64,000 bases of DNA from Psychroserpens sp. NJDZ02 (GTDB lineage: Bacteria > Bacteroidota > Bacteroidia > Flavobacteriales > Flavobacteriaceae). Of the stretch, positions 1-9,407 are shown one piece after another (within the stretch, counting starts at the first letter, position 1; each line of letters starts with the position of its first letter). Location of the stretch: NCBI RefSeq assembly GCF_004843725.1, contig NZ_CP039451.1, forward strand, positions 2,044,501 through 2,108,500, given 5' to 3'. The position numbers were made by a program, and so were the translations under genes. The notes beneath the pieces were generated by a model, which worked only from the letters and a program-made list of their open reading frames with translations, was not told the origin of the DNA and ran no database searches.

Positions 1-1415
1 ACTGCCTTAGGCACATCAACAAAATCGTATAGTGTCCAAGACATGAATTGCAGATTATTAGACGCGATGATCTCTTGGATTTTTTTGTGATAATTAGCTT
101 GATCTTCTTCAGAGCTACCAAAAGGTTTCCAGAACCCAGAATAAGAGGAGATTCCAAATTCTTGTAACACTAGTTTTTTATTCGGAATGTCTTTACGCAT
201 GGTTTTTATAGCGGTGTCTAAAGCGCTTAAATCTTCATAGTAATGAAACGATACAAAATCAACTTTATCTTTTAAAATAGTTGCACTTTGTGTATTTGAC
301 CATCCAATAGTTACTGGGTGAATCGAGTCAACAGATTTTACTGCATCTATCATATTGTCTAACCAAGAGACTACTAAGTCTTCTCCTCTAGAATCAAAAT
401 CTAAGTTGGGTTCGTTTTTAATATCCCAAGCTATAATAGCGTTGTGATCTTTAAAAGTAGAGACTATTTTTTTTGCGTGATGTTGGTTTAATGTCCAATT
501 CATCACTGAGTAATCGCCATAAAAATCAAATAATGTTAAGACCACTTTTAGGTTGTTCTCTTCTGCAGCATCTAAGGTTTGTTTTAGTTTTTCCAACTTT
601 AACGGGTTGACTTCTGCTTTGCCAAAATCATCATATTGCACAAATAATCGTACAGAATTTAATCCAGCAGCTTTTATTATTTTAAAGTCATTACTGATTG
701 TGTCTTTAGAAAAAGCATCTCCAAACATGTCCCAAGGCGTTGCTTTTGGATAGTAGTTAATACCTTTAAGTGTTAAGCTATCCGTATTGATTTTGTTTGC
801 TTCAACTACAAAAGGGGTACTCATTTCTTTTACTAGATGTCTAATACGCCAAAAACCATCTTCTAATAAAAACACCATTTTATAGGTAGAAGTTTCTGTG
901 GTTTCTAAAACTAATGCTTCATTTTTAAAAACACGTTTATATTCGACAACATCACGATCTGTAATCACTGCTAATTGTCCATCTTCACTAAAAAACTCTA
1001 AAGTAGGTTTATGGTTTAGCGTTGTCGCTTCAAGACTAATGGTGTCTGCTTTATTTAAAGCTATAAAATCAATGATATTTTTTCTAGCACTGTCTGTATA
1101 GTAATCTTTAATACCCGCAGTTTTATTAGTTCTGTAAGCGACTTGTTTCACGTACCAAGCATCTAGATAATCATTTTGTAGAGCATTAAGTGTTTGATTA
1201 TCCATTGCTCTTCCTTCATTTTGTAAAGGTTCCCAAGTTACTTTAGGGATGTATTGTTCTACTTTCCTAATTTCTGTATGTAGCATTTTACTTCGATCTG
1301 CTCCCGTATTTAGATAACTAAACAACGCACTAATACCAGAAATAATTAAGGCTACAATCATAATATATGAGATGATTAATATGGTACGTAGTATGTTTTT
1401 ATTAAGACCTACCAT
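1..1415 (-). CDS. Membrane-anchored clan GH-A glycoside hydrolase (3' end outside window)
   Basis: The start is an ATG at 1415 that overlaps the stop of the upstream gene by 7 bases (CTATGGTAGG), which suggests translational coupling. I read 471 residues before the window edge cuts the gene. The N-terminus has one transmembrane segment (about residues 7-30). A small alpha/beta region with no clear family follows, then a TIM-barrel region resembling GH5/GH2-type cellulases. Visible motifs are GINYYP, SVRLFVQYDDFG, AWDIKNEPN (likely acid/base Glu), VSFHYYED and LVLQEFGISSY (likely nucleophile Glu). The substrate cannot be read from sequence; a beta-linked polysaccharide is typical of the clan. 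It is the last visible member of a three-gene leftward operon with a GT-C-like protein, so a role in making or trimming a surface glycan is inferred. Confidence 0.75.
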   Translation of the reverse strand, partial: MVGLNKNILRTILIISYIMIVALIISGISALFSYLNTGADRSKMLHTEIRKVEQYIPKVTWEPLQNEGRAMDNQTLNALQNDYLDAWYVKQVAYRTNKTAGIKDYYTDSARKNIIDFIALNKADTISLEATTLNHKPTLEFFSEDGQLAVITDRDVVEYKRVFKNEALVLETTETSTYKMVFLLEDGFWRIRHLVKEMSTPFVVEANKINTDSLTLKGINYYPKATPWDMFGDAFSKDTISNDFKIIKAAGLNSVRLFVQYDDFGKAEVNPLKLEKLKQTLDAAEENNLKVVLTLFDFYGDYSVMNWTLNQHHAKKIVSTFKDHNAIIAWDIKNEPNLDFDSRGEDLVVSWLDNMIDAVKSVDSIHPVTIGWSNTQSATILKDKVDFVSFHYYEDLSALDTAIKTMRKDIPNKKLVLQEFGISSYSGFWKPFGSSEEDQANYHKKIQEIIASNNLQFMSWTLYDFVDVPKA

Positions 1416-2626
1416 AGTTTAATTGTGTTGAATTCTTTTGATTTTCCAGCGGTTTTAATGCGAAAATTATAATGACCAGTAGCATAAATAGCTGGCTTTA
1501 AGTTGAAATTGACGTACCCATTAAATGATGTTTTTATAATAGTGTCTAAAAGCGAACCGTCTTTATAAATCTGAAGACTAACCTGTAAGCCATCGGGAAT
1601 CATTTGTTTCATAAAACTTTGTAAAGGGCCGACAGTTATTGTTCTGTTTTTATTAGTAAAAGCAACCTCGAAGTCTTCAATAACTTGTTTGTATTTAAGT
1701 GATATGGTATTGCTATCTGACATGCCGTCAACATAAGCTTTAATATTCCAACGGTCACCATAATCAGGATGTATCATCTTAGCTTGTGCAACGCCTTCAA
1801 TAGTTGTTCCTGTCGTTTTTAAAATATTTCCTTTGTCATTCGTGATAAAAAAGGTGACAAATGTACCATCACTAACCACATTGTTTTGCTTGTCTTTTAA
1901 TACTGAAGTAGAAAATGTGGTCACTTGGTTTCCATCGGCGTAATCATGAGGCCGTACAGCTGAAATTTTAAAATCTGTAGGTATGGCAGCCGTCACGTTT
2001 ATCGTGAATTCTTTAGAATTAATCCCTAAGCACTCTGAAGAGACTAACATGCGCCCACTTTCTCTTTTTGAGTTTATATTTTTGTACGACATTAAATATT
2101 TAGTAAAAATAACATCATTTTCTTCGGAAGCTAAAAATTGGTGCTTTGCGTTTATTAATGTGTTTTCGGCTAATGGATTGTCTAAGGAATCTGTCGGAAT
2201 TACAACCAGCATGGTATAATCTGTTCCTCCAGCTTCAATGCTAGGCGGGCCAATATAGGTTTCCATGCTAGCCACTTCGGTATTCGGGTGAATAGTAAAA
2301 GTTCCTGAAAGACGTGTATTTTTATCTAAGAGTTTCCAAGTATTAATACCTCTTTTTCTAGTAATATTTTCAGGGATATTATAGTGTAAAGTGTTGTTTT
2401 TTAAAATTGCAGACACTAAGGTGGAACCGTAGCTGTTAGAACAATACAATAAAGGTTTTTTAGCTGTAGATGTTGTAAATTTTAATACAATTGGATTGCC
2501 TGCTTGGTAATTGGTTTGTGTGGTTATTAATACAATTGTATTTACAGTATCACTTTGTTGCACAACAGCAAAGGATGATAAAAAAATCAAACTTAAAAGG
2601 GCTAAATATGTATGTTTAAGCTGCAT
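1409..2626 (-). CDS. Secreted Ig-like beta-sandwich protein of unknown function
   Basis: The 405-residue product begins with a hydrophobic signal peptide (MQLKHTYLALLSLIFLSSFA). The rest looks like three or four beta-sandwich domains. The stretch around residues 210-310 (FKISAVRPHDYADGNQVTTF, then DGTFVTFFITNDKGN) resembles invasin/Big_1-type Ig domains. There is no catalytic motif and no T9SS tail, so it is probably periplasmic. Its ATG shares one base with the stop of the upstream GT-C-like gene (TAATG), and its own stop overlaps the downstream hydrolase start. This indicates a tightly coupled operon. I do not recognise a named family; a scaffold or glycan-binding partner for the flanking enzymes is inference. 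Confidence 0.7.
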   Translation of the reverse strand: MQLKHTYLALLSLIFLSSFAVVQQSDTVNTIVLITTQTNYQAGNPIVLKFTTSTAKKPLLYCSNSYGSTLVSAILKNNTLHYNIPENITRKRGINTWKLLDKNTRLSGTFTIHPNTEVASMETYIGPPSIEAGGTDYTMLVVIPTDSLDNPLAENTLINAKHQFLASEENDVIFTKYLMSYKNINSKRESGRMLVSSECLGINSKEFTINVTAAIPTDFKISAVRPHDYADGNQVTTFSTSVLKDKQNNVVSDGTFVTFFITNDKGNILKTTGTTIEGVAQAKMIHPDYGDRWNIKAYVDGMSDSNTISLKYKQVIEDFEVAFTNKNRTITVGPLQSFMKQMIPDGLQVSLQIYKDGSLLDTIIKTSFNGYVNFNLKPAIYATGHYNFRIKTAGKSKEFNTIKLW

Positions 2627-5600
2627 TAATTTGGGCTTCCTATGTATGTGTTAATCTCTATTTTAATATAACTAAAATCAGGGTGGTCAATTTTTTGTAA
2701 TTGCGCATCACCATGGTTTTCAATTCTGTTAGGTACTATTTTACTCGCAATGTCTTCATTTGGTAAACCGTTTACAAAAATATTTGTCATGTTGTCGTTA
2801 ATAATTTTGACACTACCGTCTTTTAGTATTTGATATTTAAAATCTTGTTTACGTTGCTGTCTCACGCCTTCTTTTACAAATAGATGATCTACCCATACCA
2901 TTATTTTGTTTTCATCATAATATGTAATTAATAGCTGAGGTATTGTAATTTCTTGGATACCACTATTAAAAAGATTTCCATTTATGGTTTTATTTTTAAC
3001 GTTAATGGCGCTCAATACTACGCTTTTATATAAATCAGAACCAGAAACATTACCAGCAACTTGTAAATTGAATTTTGTCGGTTGTTCTTCAAATTCAATA
3101 GGAGTAAATTCATCTGGATTAAACGTGTCAGGAATAGAATCTTGTGTTCTAGACCAAGCAATGCCTTCAAAATTAATCCGGAAGCTACTAGATTCCTTAG
3201 GCATTAATTTATGTTTGACATGGTACTTTGCGTTATAGGTTGCTAGTTGTTTATTGTCGTCGTTATATAATGTACCTTTTAAAATAACATCTGCAGGGAC
3301 ATTGTCTATATTCTGGACTTCTCCAATAATAGCATAACTACCATCATAGTGTACTAGTTTGGCTGAAAGGACTTCTAAAACGGGTTGTTTTAAAATATCT
3401 TCATGATGCGTTTGTTCTGTTGTGATACGTCTGCGACCTTGATTAAAGTATTTTGTTGCATTAGCAGAATATAGCTGGTCTGGTGGTAGGTCGTTATTTA
3501 AGTCGTCAGGCTGTAAATACCATTTTCCTTTGCGCCTAGACAATGATTTATAATCAATTTTTTCAATTTTTTCTAAAGGTGTAATCCATTGACTCGTCAC
3601 TTTCGCAGAGACAGTGCTGTCGTTGTGTTTAGTGATTTCGGTTTCAATAGCATCCATTTTTGCATAACTACTTAGTAGACCGTCGGTGACTGAAATCTCT
3701 AACATATACTGCGCAATAGGCAAGGTGTTTTCAGGGTCGATTAAACTATGTGCTTTTTCAAATTCCTTAAAATCTAAAGCATCATAATAGGCTATAATAG
3801 CATTTTCTGGACTGCGTTGCGAATCATTTTTCAGGTAGAATAAATAAATACCATAAAACAATACTATAGCCAGTATAATAGACCAAATATGAGTGATGAA
3901 TAAAACAAGTCTTGGAAATTTAGTATACGCTGTTTTATATTTTAAAAAATCAGGTTGAGGCTTGATGCGCGTTTTTAACATGTTGACCCAAAGCATTTGT
4001 ATGTTTAAGACAAAAGCAACTAAAACGGTTAAAAAAGGAATGATTCCCCACATAATTTTAAGCCACTTGGCAACATCTTCTTTTGGTAAAATGGCCGATA
4101 CTGGAGGGATATTGAGGCGTTCCCAAACCATGATGCCATTTTCTAATTGTCGTAAGCGTTGCCAACCACAAAAATAAAGAATGGGATCGTAGAATTTATC
4201 GTTGGAAAATATATACTTAAGATTATATTTTTCGGGAGTCGTTAAAAACTGCTGTAACGAGCCAATACCAGCAACACCTTTGAATTTAGAATTCTCTAAA
4301 CGCTCGATTGGTCTAGTCGTTAATTCGGGCAATCGTCTAGCAGAATGATAGTTTCCGTCGACAGTCATGGCATCCGTTTGCGCACTAAGCCAGGCCATTT
4401 GATCACCAAAACCGAGCGTTAAAAATCGCCATTTGTCATGATCATCTTGATTTAAGAAGTTTACAATTGGTAACATCTTTATTTTCTGTGGTTGCGATGG
4501 TCTAAAGTAGTTTAAACTCATTGTGAAAACGACCATAAACACAAATAATCCTGCCAATATACCTCCAATTATACGATGGTAAATGGCGCCAAATTTAGAT
4601 TGTATCAATGTCTTTAAATCACCTTCCACAAAACGATAAGCAAATTCGCCTAACATGGGTATGGATAAGATAGACGCCCAAAGGGTAAATCTATCTAAAG
4701 TTAAAATATTAAAAGCAGTTTCGCCTAGCATTTTTAATGGCACTGGCGTTGTTCCACCAGTTCCTAAAATGGTACAAATGGTTATGGATAAACCAAAAAA
4801 CAAATAACGTTTACTATAATATCTATAAAAAATATAAGGTAATACAACCAATAGAACACCCCAAGGAATTAAAAAGAATACCAATCCAGAAGATGTGATT
4901 TCTAAAAAATTATCACGGGACCCATGCGGAATAGGGACTTGTGTAATTGGGTTGGCTTTAGAGTTTAGCCAATAGGGGAAAATACAGCCCACAATAAGTA
5001 CCAAAGACAACATTCCAAAACTAACAATGCGTTTAAATAATTTGAAAAAGCTATTTAAAAATATTTTAAAGGTCACTTCTTTCATGGTATTGACTTGCTC
5101 CCTAGACACGTCCATAATTACCATTCCTATAAGTGGAAATATAAAAAAGATCATCCCGAAAATAGGCGTGACGTGATGAGAAGTTACTGTGACGGCTATT
5201 AAAGATAAAGACGTCGCTAAATACCAGAGCTTACCAGTTTTTAACCATAAATAAATTTCTGGCAAGGCGTGCATTAACACAGAAACGCCAATAATGCTTG
5301 GTAATTGTCCAAAAATATGAAGGGTTTCTACAAAAGATGATGAAAAGACAGCCAAAGCTGTCGCGTATCCTGCCACCGTTTTGTTTCCAGTCATCATTAA
5401 AGAAAAACGATAGGCTCCAGTAATAAATAGTACAATAGCAATTAAGGCAACACTAAACATTCCGAATTTTAAACCACCAACTAGAGAGAATAAGCCTATA
5501 GTTTGATGTACTAAAGGCGGGTAGCTTTGTACCGTAAAACCAGTATACCATTCGTAATTCCAAGGCTCAAACCAACTATTGGCATAATGATCGGCAAAAA

Positions 5601-5715
5601 ACAAGTGTATCAACGCATCATAGGTGGTTTCCAAAGTAAAAAAGATGGCACTACCATGAAATGCCAATCCTAAGAGAATAGCTGATATTAAAAATTTATT
5701 TGAGGTTTCTTTCAA
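2626..5715 (-). CDS. Large polytopic GT-C-like membrane protein (6-pyruvoyl-tetrahydropterin synthase-related type)
   Basis: The product has 1029 residues. Roughly the first 430 form about ten or more membrane segments with a GT-C-like beginning: an early acidic loop (ETTYDALIHLFFADHY) and YEWYTGFTVQSYPPL, the pattern seen in bacterial and archaeal membrane proteins named 6-pyruvoyl-tetrahydropterin synthase-related. Further membrane segments lie near residues 555-585 and 605-640. The C-terminal 390 residues are soluble: an NTF2-like stretch (ENAIIAYYDALDFKEFEKAH) followed by beta-rich domains. The family is probably a lipid-linked-sugar glycosyltransferase, but the substrate is unknown. It is the first gene of the leftward operon and is divergent from the receiver-glycosyltransferase fusion across a 274-base gap. 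Confidence 0.65.
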   Translation of the reverse strand: MKETSNKFLISAILLGLAFHGSAIFFTLETTYDALIHLFFADHYANSWFEPWNYEWYTGFTVQSYPPLVHQTIGLFSLVGGLKFGMFSVALIAIVLFITGAYRFSLMMTGNKTVAGYATALAVFSSSFVETLHIFGQLPSIIGVSVLMHALPEIYLWLKTGKLWYLATSLSLIAVTVTSHHVTPIFGMIFFIFPLIGMVIMDVSREQVNTMKEVTFKIFLNSFFKLFKRIVSFGMLSLVLIVGCIFPYWLNSKANPITQVPIPHGSRDNFLEITSSGLVFFLIPWGVLLVVLPYIFYRYYSKRYLFFGLSITICTILGTGGTTPVPLKMLGETAFNILTLDRFTLWASILSIPMLGEFAYRFVEGDLKTLIQSKFGAIYHRIIGGILAGLFVFMVVFTMSLNYFRPSQPQKIKMLPIVNFLNQDDHDKWRFLTLGFGDQMAWLSAQTDAMTVDGNYHSARRLPELTTRPIERLENSKFKGVAGIGSLQQFLTTPEKYNLKYIFSNDKFYDPILYFCGWQRLRQLENGIMVWERLNIPPVSAILPKEDVAKWLKIMWGIIPFLTVLVAFVLNIQMLWVNMLKTRIKPQPDFLKYKTAYTKFPRLVLFITHIWSIILAIVLFYGIYLFYLKNDSQRSPENAIIAYYDALDFKEFEKAHSLIDPENTLPIAQYMLEISVTDGLLSSYAKMDAIETEITKHNDSTVSAKVTSQWITPLEKIEKIDYKSLSRRKGKWYLQPDDLNNDLPPDQLYSANATKYFNQGRRRITTEQTHHEDILKQPVLEVLSAKLVHYDGSYAIIGEVQNIDNVPADVILKGTLYNDDNKQLATYNAKYHVKHKLMPKESSSFRINFEGIAWSRTQDSIPDTFNPDEFTPIEFEEQPTKFNLQVAGNVSGSDLYKSVVLSAINVKNKTINGNLFNSGIQEITIPQLLITYYDENKIMVWVDHLFVKEGVRQQRKQDFKYQILKDGSVKIINDNMTNIFVNGLPNEDIASKIVPNRIENHGDAQLQKIDHPDFSYIKIEINTYIGSPN

Positions 5716-5951
5716 TGGTTTTTTTTTTTGTGTAATTTACTGAAAGCTAGGTGTTATGTTTAAAATAATATATTATATTTAGTAGATAATGCTAGATAAA
5801 GATATTTTTTTAAAGCCTAAGCCATAGCAATATGGTAAAGATAAATAAATATAATAGTGCTTGCATTTTTAATTGTCTATAGCAAACGACCATTCGTCGA
5901 CACTTAGTTATAGGTTAAACTAAAATGCGTTTTTAAAAATACCTTTCCTAG

Positions 5952-5959
5952 TATTTTTG
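5952..5959 (+). promoter_or_regulatory. Putative -7 promoter element for the receiver-glycosyltransferase gene
   Basis: TATTTTTG matches the Bacteroidota -7 consensus TAnnTTTG and sits 30 bases before the ATG at 5990. Only a weak T-rich -33 candidate (around 5930) is present. The rest of the 5716-5989 gap shows no further clear structure. Confidence 0.45.
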
Positions 5960-5989
5960 TACCATCAATAATAAACAAACCGCCCCAAT

Positions 5990-7153
5990 ATGAGAGTTTT
6001 AGCCATCGACGACCAACAACTAGTTCTACTTCCATTACAAAAAAGATTAGCCGAATTAGGTTATGAAGTAAAAATTGAAACTGATGCCGCTAAAGGATTA
6101 GAATTATACGAATCCTTTAAACCTGATTTAGTTATTGTAGATATTAATATGCCAGGTGTTTCTGGATTAGAAGTTGTAAAGCATATTAGAATTACTAAAA
6201 ACTCTCAAATACCAATAATGGTACTGAGTGGAGATACAAAAGATGAAACTATTACGGAAGGTTTTGATTTAGGAATTAATGACTACATGAAAAAGCCATT
6301 AAGCTTAAACGAAATTAGCGCACGTGTAAAACGATTGATTGGTGTTCCTGAAGGGCAAGCTGCTGTGTCTACAAGTAATGTGATGATTCAAGAGCGTTGC
6401 GTAGGTGTTGTTATACCTTGTTATAATGAAGAAGAGCGTTTGTTAAGTGATGAGTTTACTAGCTATATTGATAAAAATTCGGGTTATCATTTATGTTTTG
6501 TAAATGATGGTAGTAAAGATAAAACGTTAGAAGTTTTAAATCAATTAAAAAAAGGAAGAGAAGACTTTATTACCGTGTATGACTGTGAGAAAAATGGAGG
6601 GAAAGCAGAAGCAGTACGTTTAGGAATGTTACACATGGCTAAAAAAGAGGATTTAGATTATATCGGTTTTTTAGATGCTGATTTATCTACGGATTTAGCC
6701 GATTTTGACGATCTAGTTAAAACGATAGAAACTTCAGAGTTTAAAATTGTAAGCGGGTCTAGAATCTCAAGAATGGGAGCTGACATTACAAAAGAATCTG
6801 CAAGAAAAATAATTAGTCTAACCATTAATTTTATAATCAGAAAGATTTTAAAAATGGATTTTAAAGACACGCAATGTGGTGCCAAAATTTTCCGTAAAGA
6901 TGTTATCGATATCGCTTTTGGCGAAAAATTTATAACTCAATGGATTTTTGATGTAGAGATTTTTAAAAGAATGAGTATTCATTTCGGACTAAAAGAAGCT
7001 AAAGCTATGCTTTGTGAACAACCATTAAAAAGATGGATTCATGCTGATGGTTCTAAATTATCTATGAAAGATTCAGTAAAAATTGTTGGGCAATTAGGAC
7101 AGATTGCTTGGGTTTACAGAAACAAAAAGCAAAACACTAAAAAAGCCGCATAA
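5990..7153 (+). CDS. Response-regulator receiver domain fused to a family 2 glycosyltransferase
   Basis: This 387-residue protein joins two modules. Residues 1-118 are a complete CheY-like receiver: acidic pair D7-D8, phosphoacceptor D51 in VIVDINMPG, S80, and K102 in MKKPLS. Residues 136-375 are a GT2 domain of the dolichyl-phosphate sugar synthase type: VVIPCYNEEERL, VNDGSKDKT, the DAD metal site at 229-231, KNGGKAEAVRLGM, and DTQCGAKIFRKD near 293-304. There are no membrane segments. The expected reaction is transfer of a hexose from a nucleotide sugar to a lipid phosphate or similar acceptor, gated by phosphorylation of D51. No histidine kinase is adjacent. The next gene starts 48 bases downstream. 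The domain calls are firm; the acceptor and the control mechanism are inference. Confidence 0.85.
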   Translation: MRVLAIDDQQLVLLPLQKRLAELGYEVKIETDAAKGLELYESFKPDLVIVDINMPGVSGLEVVKHIRITKNSQIPIMVLSGDTKDETITEGFDLGINDYMKKPLSLNEISARVKRLIGVPEGQAAVSTSNVMIQERCVGVVIPCYNEEERLLSDEFTSYIDKNSGYHLCFVNDGSKDKTLEVLNQLKKGREDFITVYDCEKNGGKAEAVRLGMLHMAKKEDLDYIGFLDADLSTDLADFDDLVKTIETSEFKIVSGSRISRMGADITKESARKIISLTINFIIRKILKMDFKDTQCGAKIFRKDVIDIAFGEKFITQWIFDVEIFKRMSIHFGLKEAKAMLCEQPLKRWIHADGSKLSMKDSVKIVGQLGQIAWVYRNKKQNTKKAA

Positions 7154-7201
7154 CATTAATTACAAGTAACTTAATTACCAAACTTTCTAAATCCCCAAAT
7201 C

Positions 7202-7699
7202 ATGAAAACAGGTATCATAATAATCTTTCATAACAATGAGAAAGATATAGACACAGCCGTATTTACTAATCAGCTTAGAGAGTCCAAAGACATTCAGTTT
7301 TGTTTAGTTAATAATGCAAGTAAGGACAATACGCTTTTGGCTTTACAAGATATTAAAGACGCTAGATTACCCAATGTATCAATAGTAGATATCAGAAAAT
7401 TTAAATCGGATGTGTCAGCAGTAAGAGCAGGCGCTAGATTTATGTTTAATCAATTTAATTTAAAACATTTAGGATATGTCTGTACCAATTTGTTGAATAT
7501 TAAATACCAAGGATTAAATGGTTTAGTAAAAGCAATTAACGAAAACCATGAGGTTATTGAAGATTATAACACACAAAACTTAAAAGATCGTGGTATTAAG
7601 TTAACATTATTTCAAAGTTTATTTTCAGTAGTAGAGTATTTGAAAAAAGTGAATGTCAAAAATAAATTTGTGCACAGTCAGTATTTAAGTAAACTATAA
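7202..7699 (+). CDS. Short degenerate GT2-like protein
   Basis: The 165-residue product begins like a family 2 glycosyltransferase: IIIIFHNNEKDI in place of VVIPCYNEE, and LVNNASKDNT in place of VNDGSKDKT, followed by SAVRAGARFMF. Where the metal-binding DxD should fall it reads YVCTNLLN, so the catalytic site is lost, and the C-terminal half of a GT2 domain is missing. It lies 48 bases after the receiver-GT2 fusion and 10 bases before manA, so it is probably co-transcribed. It may be a non-catalytic partner or a decaying paralogue of the fusion's GT2 domain. The intact reading frame argues against a recent pseudogene. Confidence 0.7.
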   Translation: MKTGIIIIFHNNEKDIDTAVFTNQLRESKDIQFCLVNNASKDNTLLALQDIKDARLPNVSIVDIRKFKSDVSAVRAGARFMFNQFNLKHLGYVCTNLLNIKYQGLNGLVKAINENHEVIEDYNTQNLKDRGIKLTLFQSLFSVVEYLKKVNVKNKFVHSQYLSKL

Positions 7700-7709
7700 A
7701 TCAGTCATT

Positions 7710-8711
7710 ATGAAAGTCTATCCAATAAAATTTAATCCAATATTAAAAGAGAAAATCTGGGGCGGTAACAAACTAGGACAACTTTTAGGGAAAGCTACAG
7801 ATAAAGATAATGTTGGTGAGAGCTGGGAGATTTCTGATGTTAATGGAAATATTTCAGAAGTTAGTAATGGTGATTATAAAGGTGCTAATTTAAAAGAATT
7901 AATAGCAACACATAAAGCAGATCTTTTAGGAGCAGAAAACTTTGAGAATTTTGGTTGTAATTTTCCGCTATTAATTAAATTTTTGGATGCTAAAACTGAT
8001 TTGTCAGTACAAGTACATCCCGATAATAAAATGGCTAAAAAGCACCATGATAGTTTTGGAAAGACAGAAATGTGGTATATAATGGATAGTGATGCTAATG
8101 CCGATATTGTATTAGGTTTAAAAGATAAAACAACGGATCCAGAGCTTTTAAATCATATTAATGCAGATAATGTAGATGCGATTTTTAACAGAGAGCAAGT
8201 TACAAAAGGAGATAGTTTTTTTATTCCAGCAGGAAAAATTCATGCGATTGGTGCAGGTGTTTTAGCTGCTGAAATTCAGCAAACTTCAGATATTACCTAC
8301 CGTGTGTATGATTGGGACAGAACAGATGATTCTGGACAGAAAAGAGAATTGCATACCAAGTTAGCAGAACAAGCAACAAAACAATTTGACTCTAATGGTA
8401 AAGCAGAATACGCTTTACAACCTAACACTAGTGCCAGTTTAGTGAATTGCGACTATTTTACGACCAATATTTTAGATATTACAAATCATCAAGTAAAGGA
8501 TTACTCTCACATTGATTCGTTTATTATTTTTATGTGTGTAGAAGGTCGGGTAGATATTACTGCAGGCCTACATACTGAGACTGTAAAAATGGGGGAAACT
8601 ATTTTAATTCCAGCCAACGTAAAAGAAGTTAACTTTAACTCAGACGGCGCAAAATTATTAGAAGTATTTGTAGGTAGTCACTTAACACAAAACTTACAAC
8701 AAGCATCTTAG
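7710..8711 (+). CDS. manA: Mannose-6-phosphate isomerase, class I type
   Basis: This enzyme interconverts mannose-6-phosphate and fructose-6-phosphate in the cytosol and feeds GDP-mannose and glycan synthesis. The 333-residue length fits the short class I / YvyI-like form. The zinc site is visible as QVHPD (Gln and His), KTEMWY (Glu) and PAGKIHAIG (His). The N-terminal KEKIWGG and ESWEISD motifs are also family typical. It starts 10 bases after the small GT2-like gene, at the end of the glycosyltransferase operon. This suggests that the pathway served by these genes uses a mannose-derived donor, which is inference from context. Confidence 0.93.
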   Translation: MKVYPIKFNPILKEKIWGGNKLGQLLGKATDKDNVGESWEISDVNGNISEVSNGDYKGANLKELIATHKADLLGAENFENFGCNFPLLIKFLDAKTDLSVQVHPDNKMAKKHHDSFGKTEMWYIMDSDANADIVLGLKDKTTDPELLNHINADNVDAIFNREQVTKGDSFFIPAGKIHAIGAGVLAAEIQQTSDITYRVYDWDRTDDSGQKRELHTKLAEQATKQFDSNGKAEYALQPNTSASLVNCDYFTTNILDITNHQVKDYSHIDSFIIFMCVEGRVDITAGLHTETVKMGETILIPANVKEVNFNSDGAKLLEVFVGSHLTQNLQQAS

Positions 8712-8718
8712 TCCTTAT

Positions 8719-8753
8719 TTTGGTGCCAAAACACAAAGCTTTTGCTATATTTG
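8719..8753 (+). promoter_or_regulatory. Putative promoter of phnA
   Basis: TATATTTG at 8746-8753 matches the Bacteroidota -7 element exactly. A TTTG at 8719-8722 could be the -33 element, although the 23-base spacer is a few bases longer than usual. The start codon is at 8776. Confidence 0.5.
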
Positions 8754-8775
8754 TTGGCATCAAAAAAAACTTATA

Positions 8776-9354
8776 ATGAGCGTACTTCAAATGTTACAAG
8801 AAAGAAGTAACACAACTTGCGAGTTGTGTACTTCTCCAACAGATACTAGACAATATAATATTCCGCCATCATTAACAGAAACCGTAGATACTTGCGTATT
8901 AGTGTGTGGAAATTGTTATGATCAAATCGAAAAAAACACAGAGATGGATGTAAACCATTGGAGGTGTTTAAACGATAGTATGTGGTCAGAACACGTTGCT
9001 GTTCAGATTATGGCTTGGAGAATGTTACAACGTTTAAGAAGCGAAGGTTGGCCTAAAGATTTGTTAGACATGATGTACTTGGATGAAGATAATTTAGCAA
9101 TCGCTAGATTAACGGACGAGCATAAAGACGAAGCAGATAAAATTATACATAGAGATGTAAATGGTGTTATTTTAGAAACTGGAGATAGTGTTGTTTTAGT
9201 TAAAGATCTTAAAATAAAAGGATCTAGTCAAGTTGCTAAACAAGGTACAGCAGTTAGAAATATTAGATTGGACCGCGAAAATGCAACTTATATTGAAGGT
9301 AAAGTGGGACCAACACTAACCGTTATTATTACAGAATACGTTAAGAAACTATAA
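8776..9354 (+). CDS. PhnA-family zinc-ribbon protein
   Basis: The 192-residue protein has an N-terminal zinc ribbon with paired cysteines C15/C18 (CELC) and C44/C47 (CGNC). A helical middle region follows, then the conserved PhnA C-terminal beta domain (GDSVVLVKDLKIKGSS, then RLDRENATYIEGKVGPTLTVI). The family was named after the E. coli phosphonate region, but its role is not settled, and nothing here points to phosphonate use. It is a single gene with its own promoter, ending at a bidirectional terminator. Confidence 0.88.
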   Translation: MSVLQMLQERSNTTCELCTSPTDTRQYNIPPSLTETVDTCVLVCGNCYDQIEKNTEMDVNHWRCLNDSMWSEHVAVQIMAWRMLQRLRSEGWPKDLLDMMYLDEDNLAIARLTDEHKDEADKIIHRDVNGVILETGDSVVLVKDLKIKGSSQVAKQGTAVRNIRLDRENATYIEGKVGPTLTVIITEYVKKL

Positions 9355-9371
9355 TCTTAATGACAACATAT

Positions 9372-9406
9372 AAAAAAGGCTTCAATTATTAATTGAAGCC
9401 TTTTTT
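9372..9406. terminator. Bidirectional intrinsic terminator
   Basis: The arms GGCTTCAATT and AATTGAAGCC flank a 3-base loop, with an A-run before and a T-run after. It separates the convergent phnA and DUF4407 genes and can serve both. Confidence 0.9.
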
Positions 9407-9407
9407 G

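Noticed and set aside
1..8711. Classical polysaccharide utilization locus
   Set aside because: There is no SusC/SusD pair or sugar regulator here; the glycosyltransferases point to synthesis rather than uptake.
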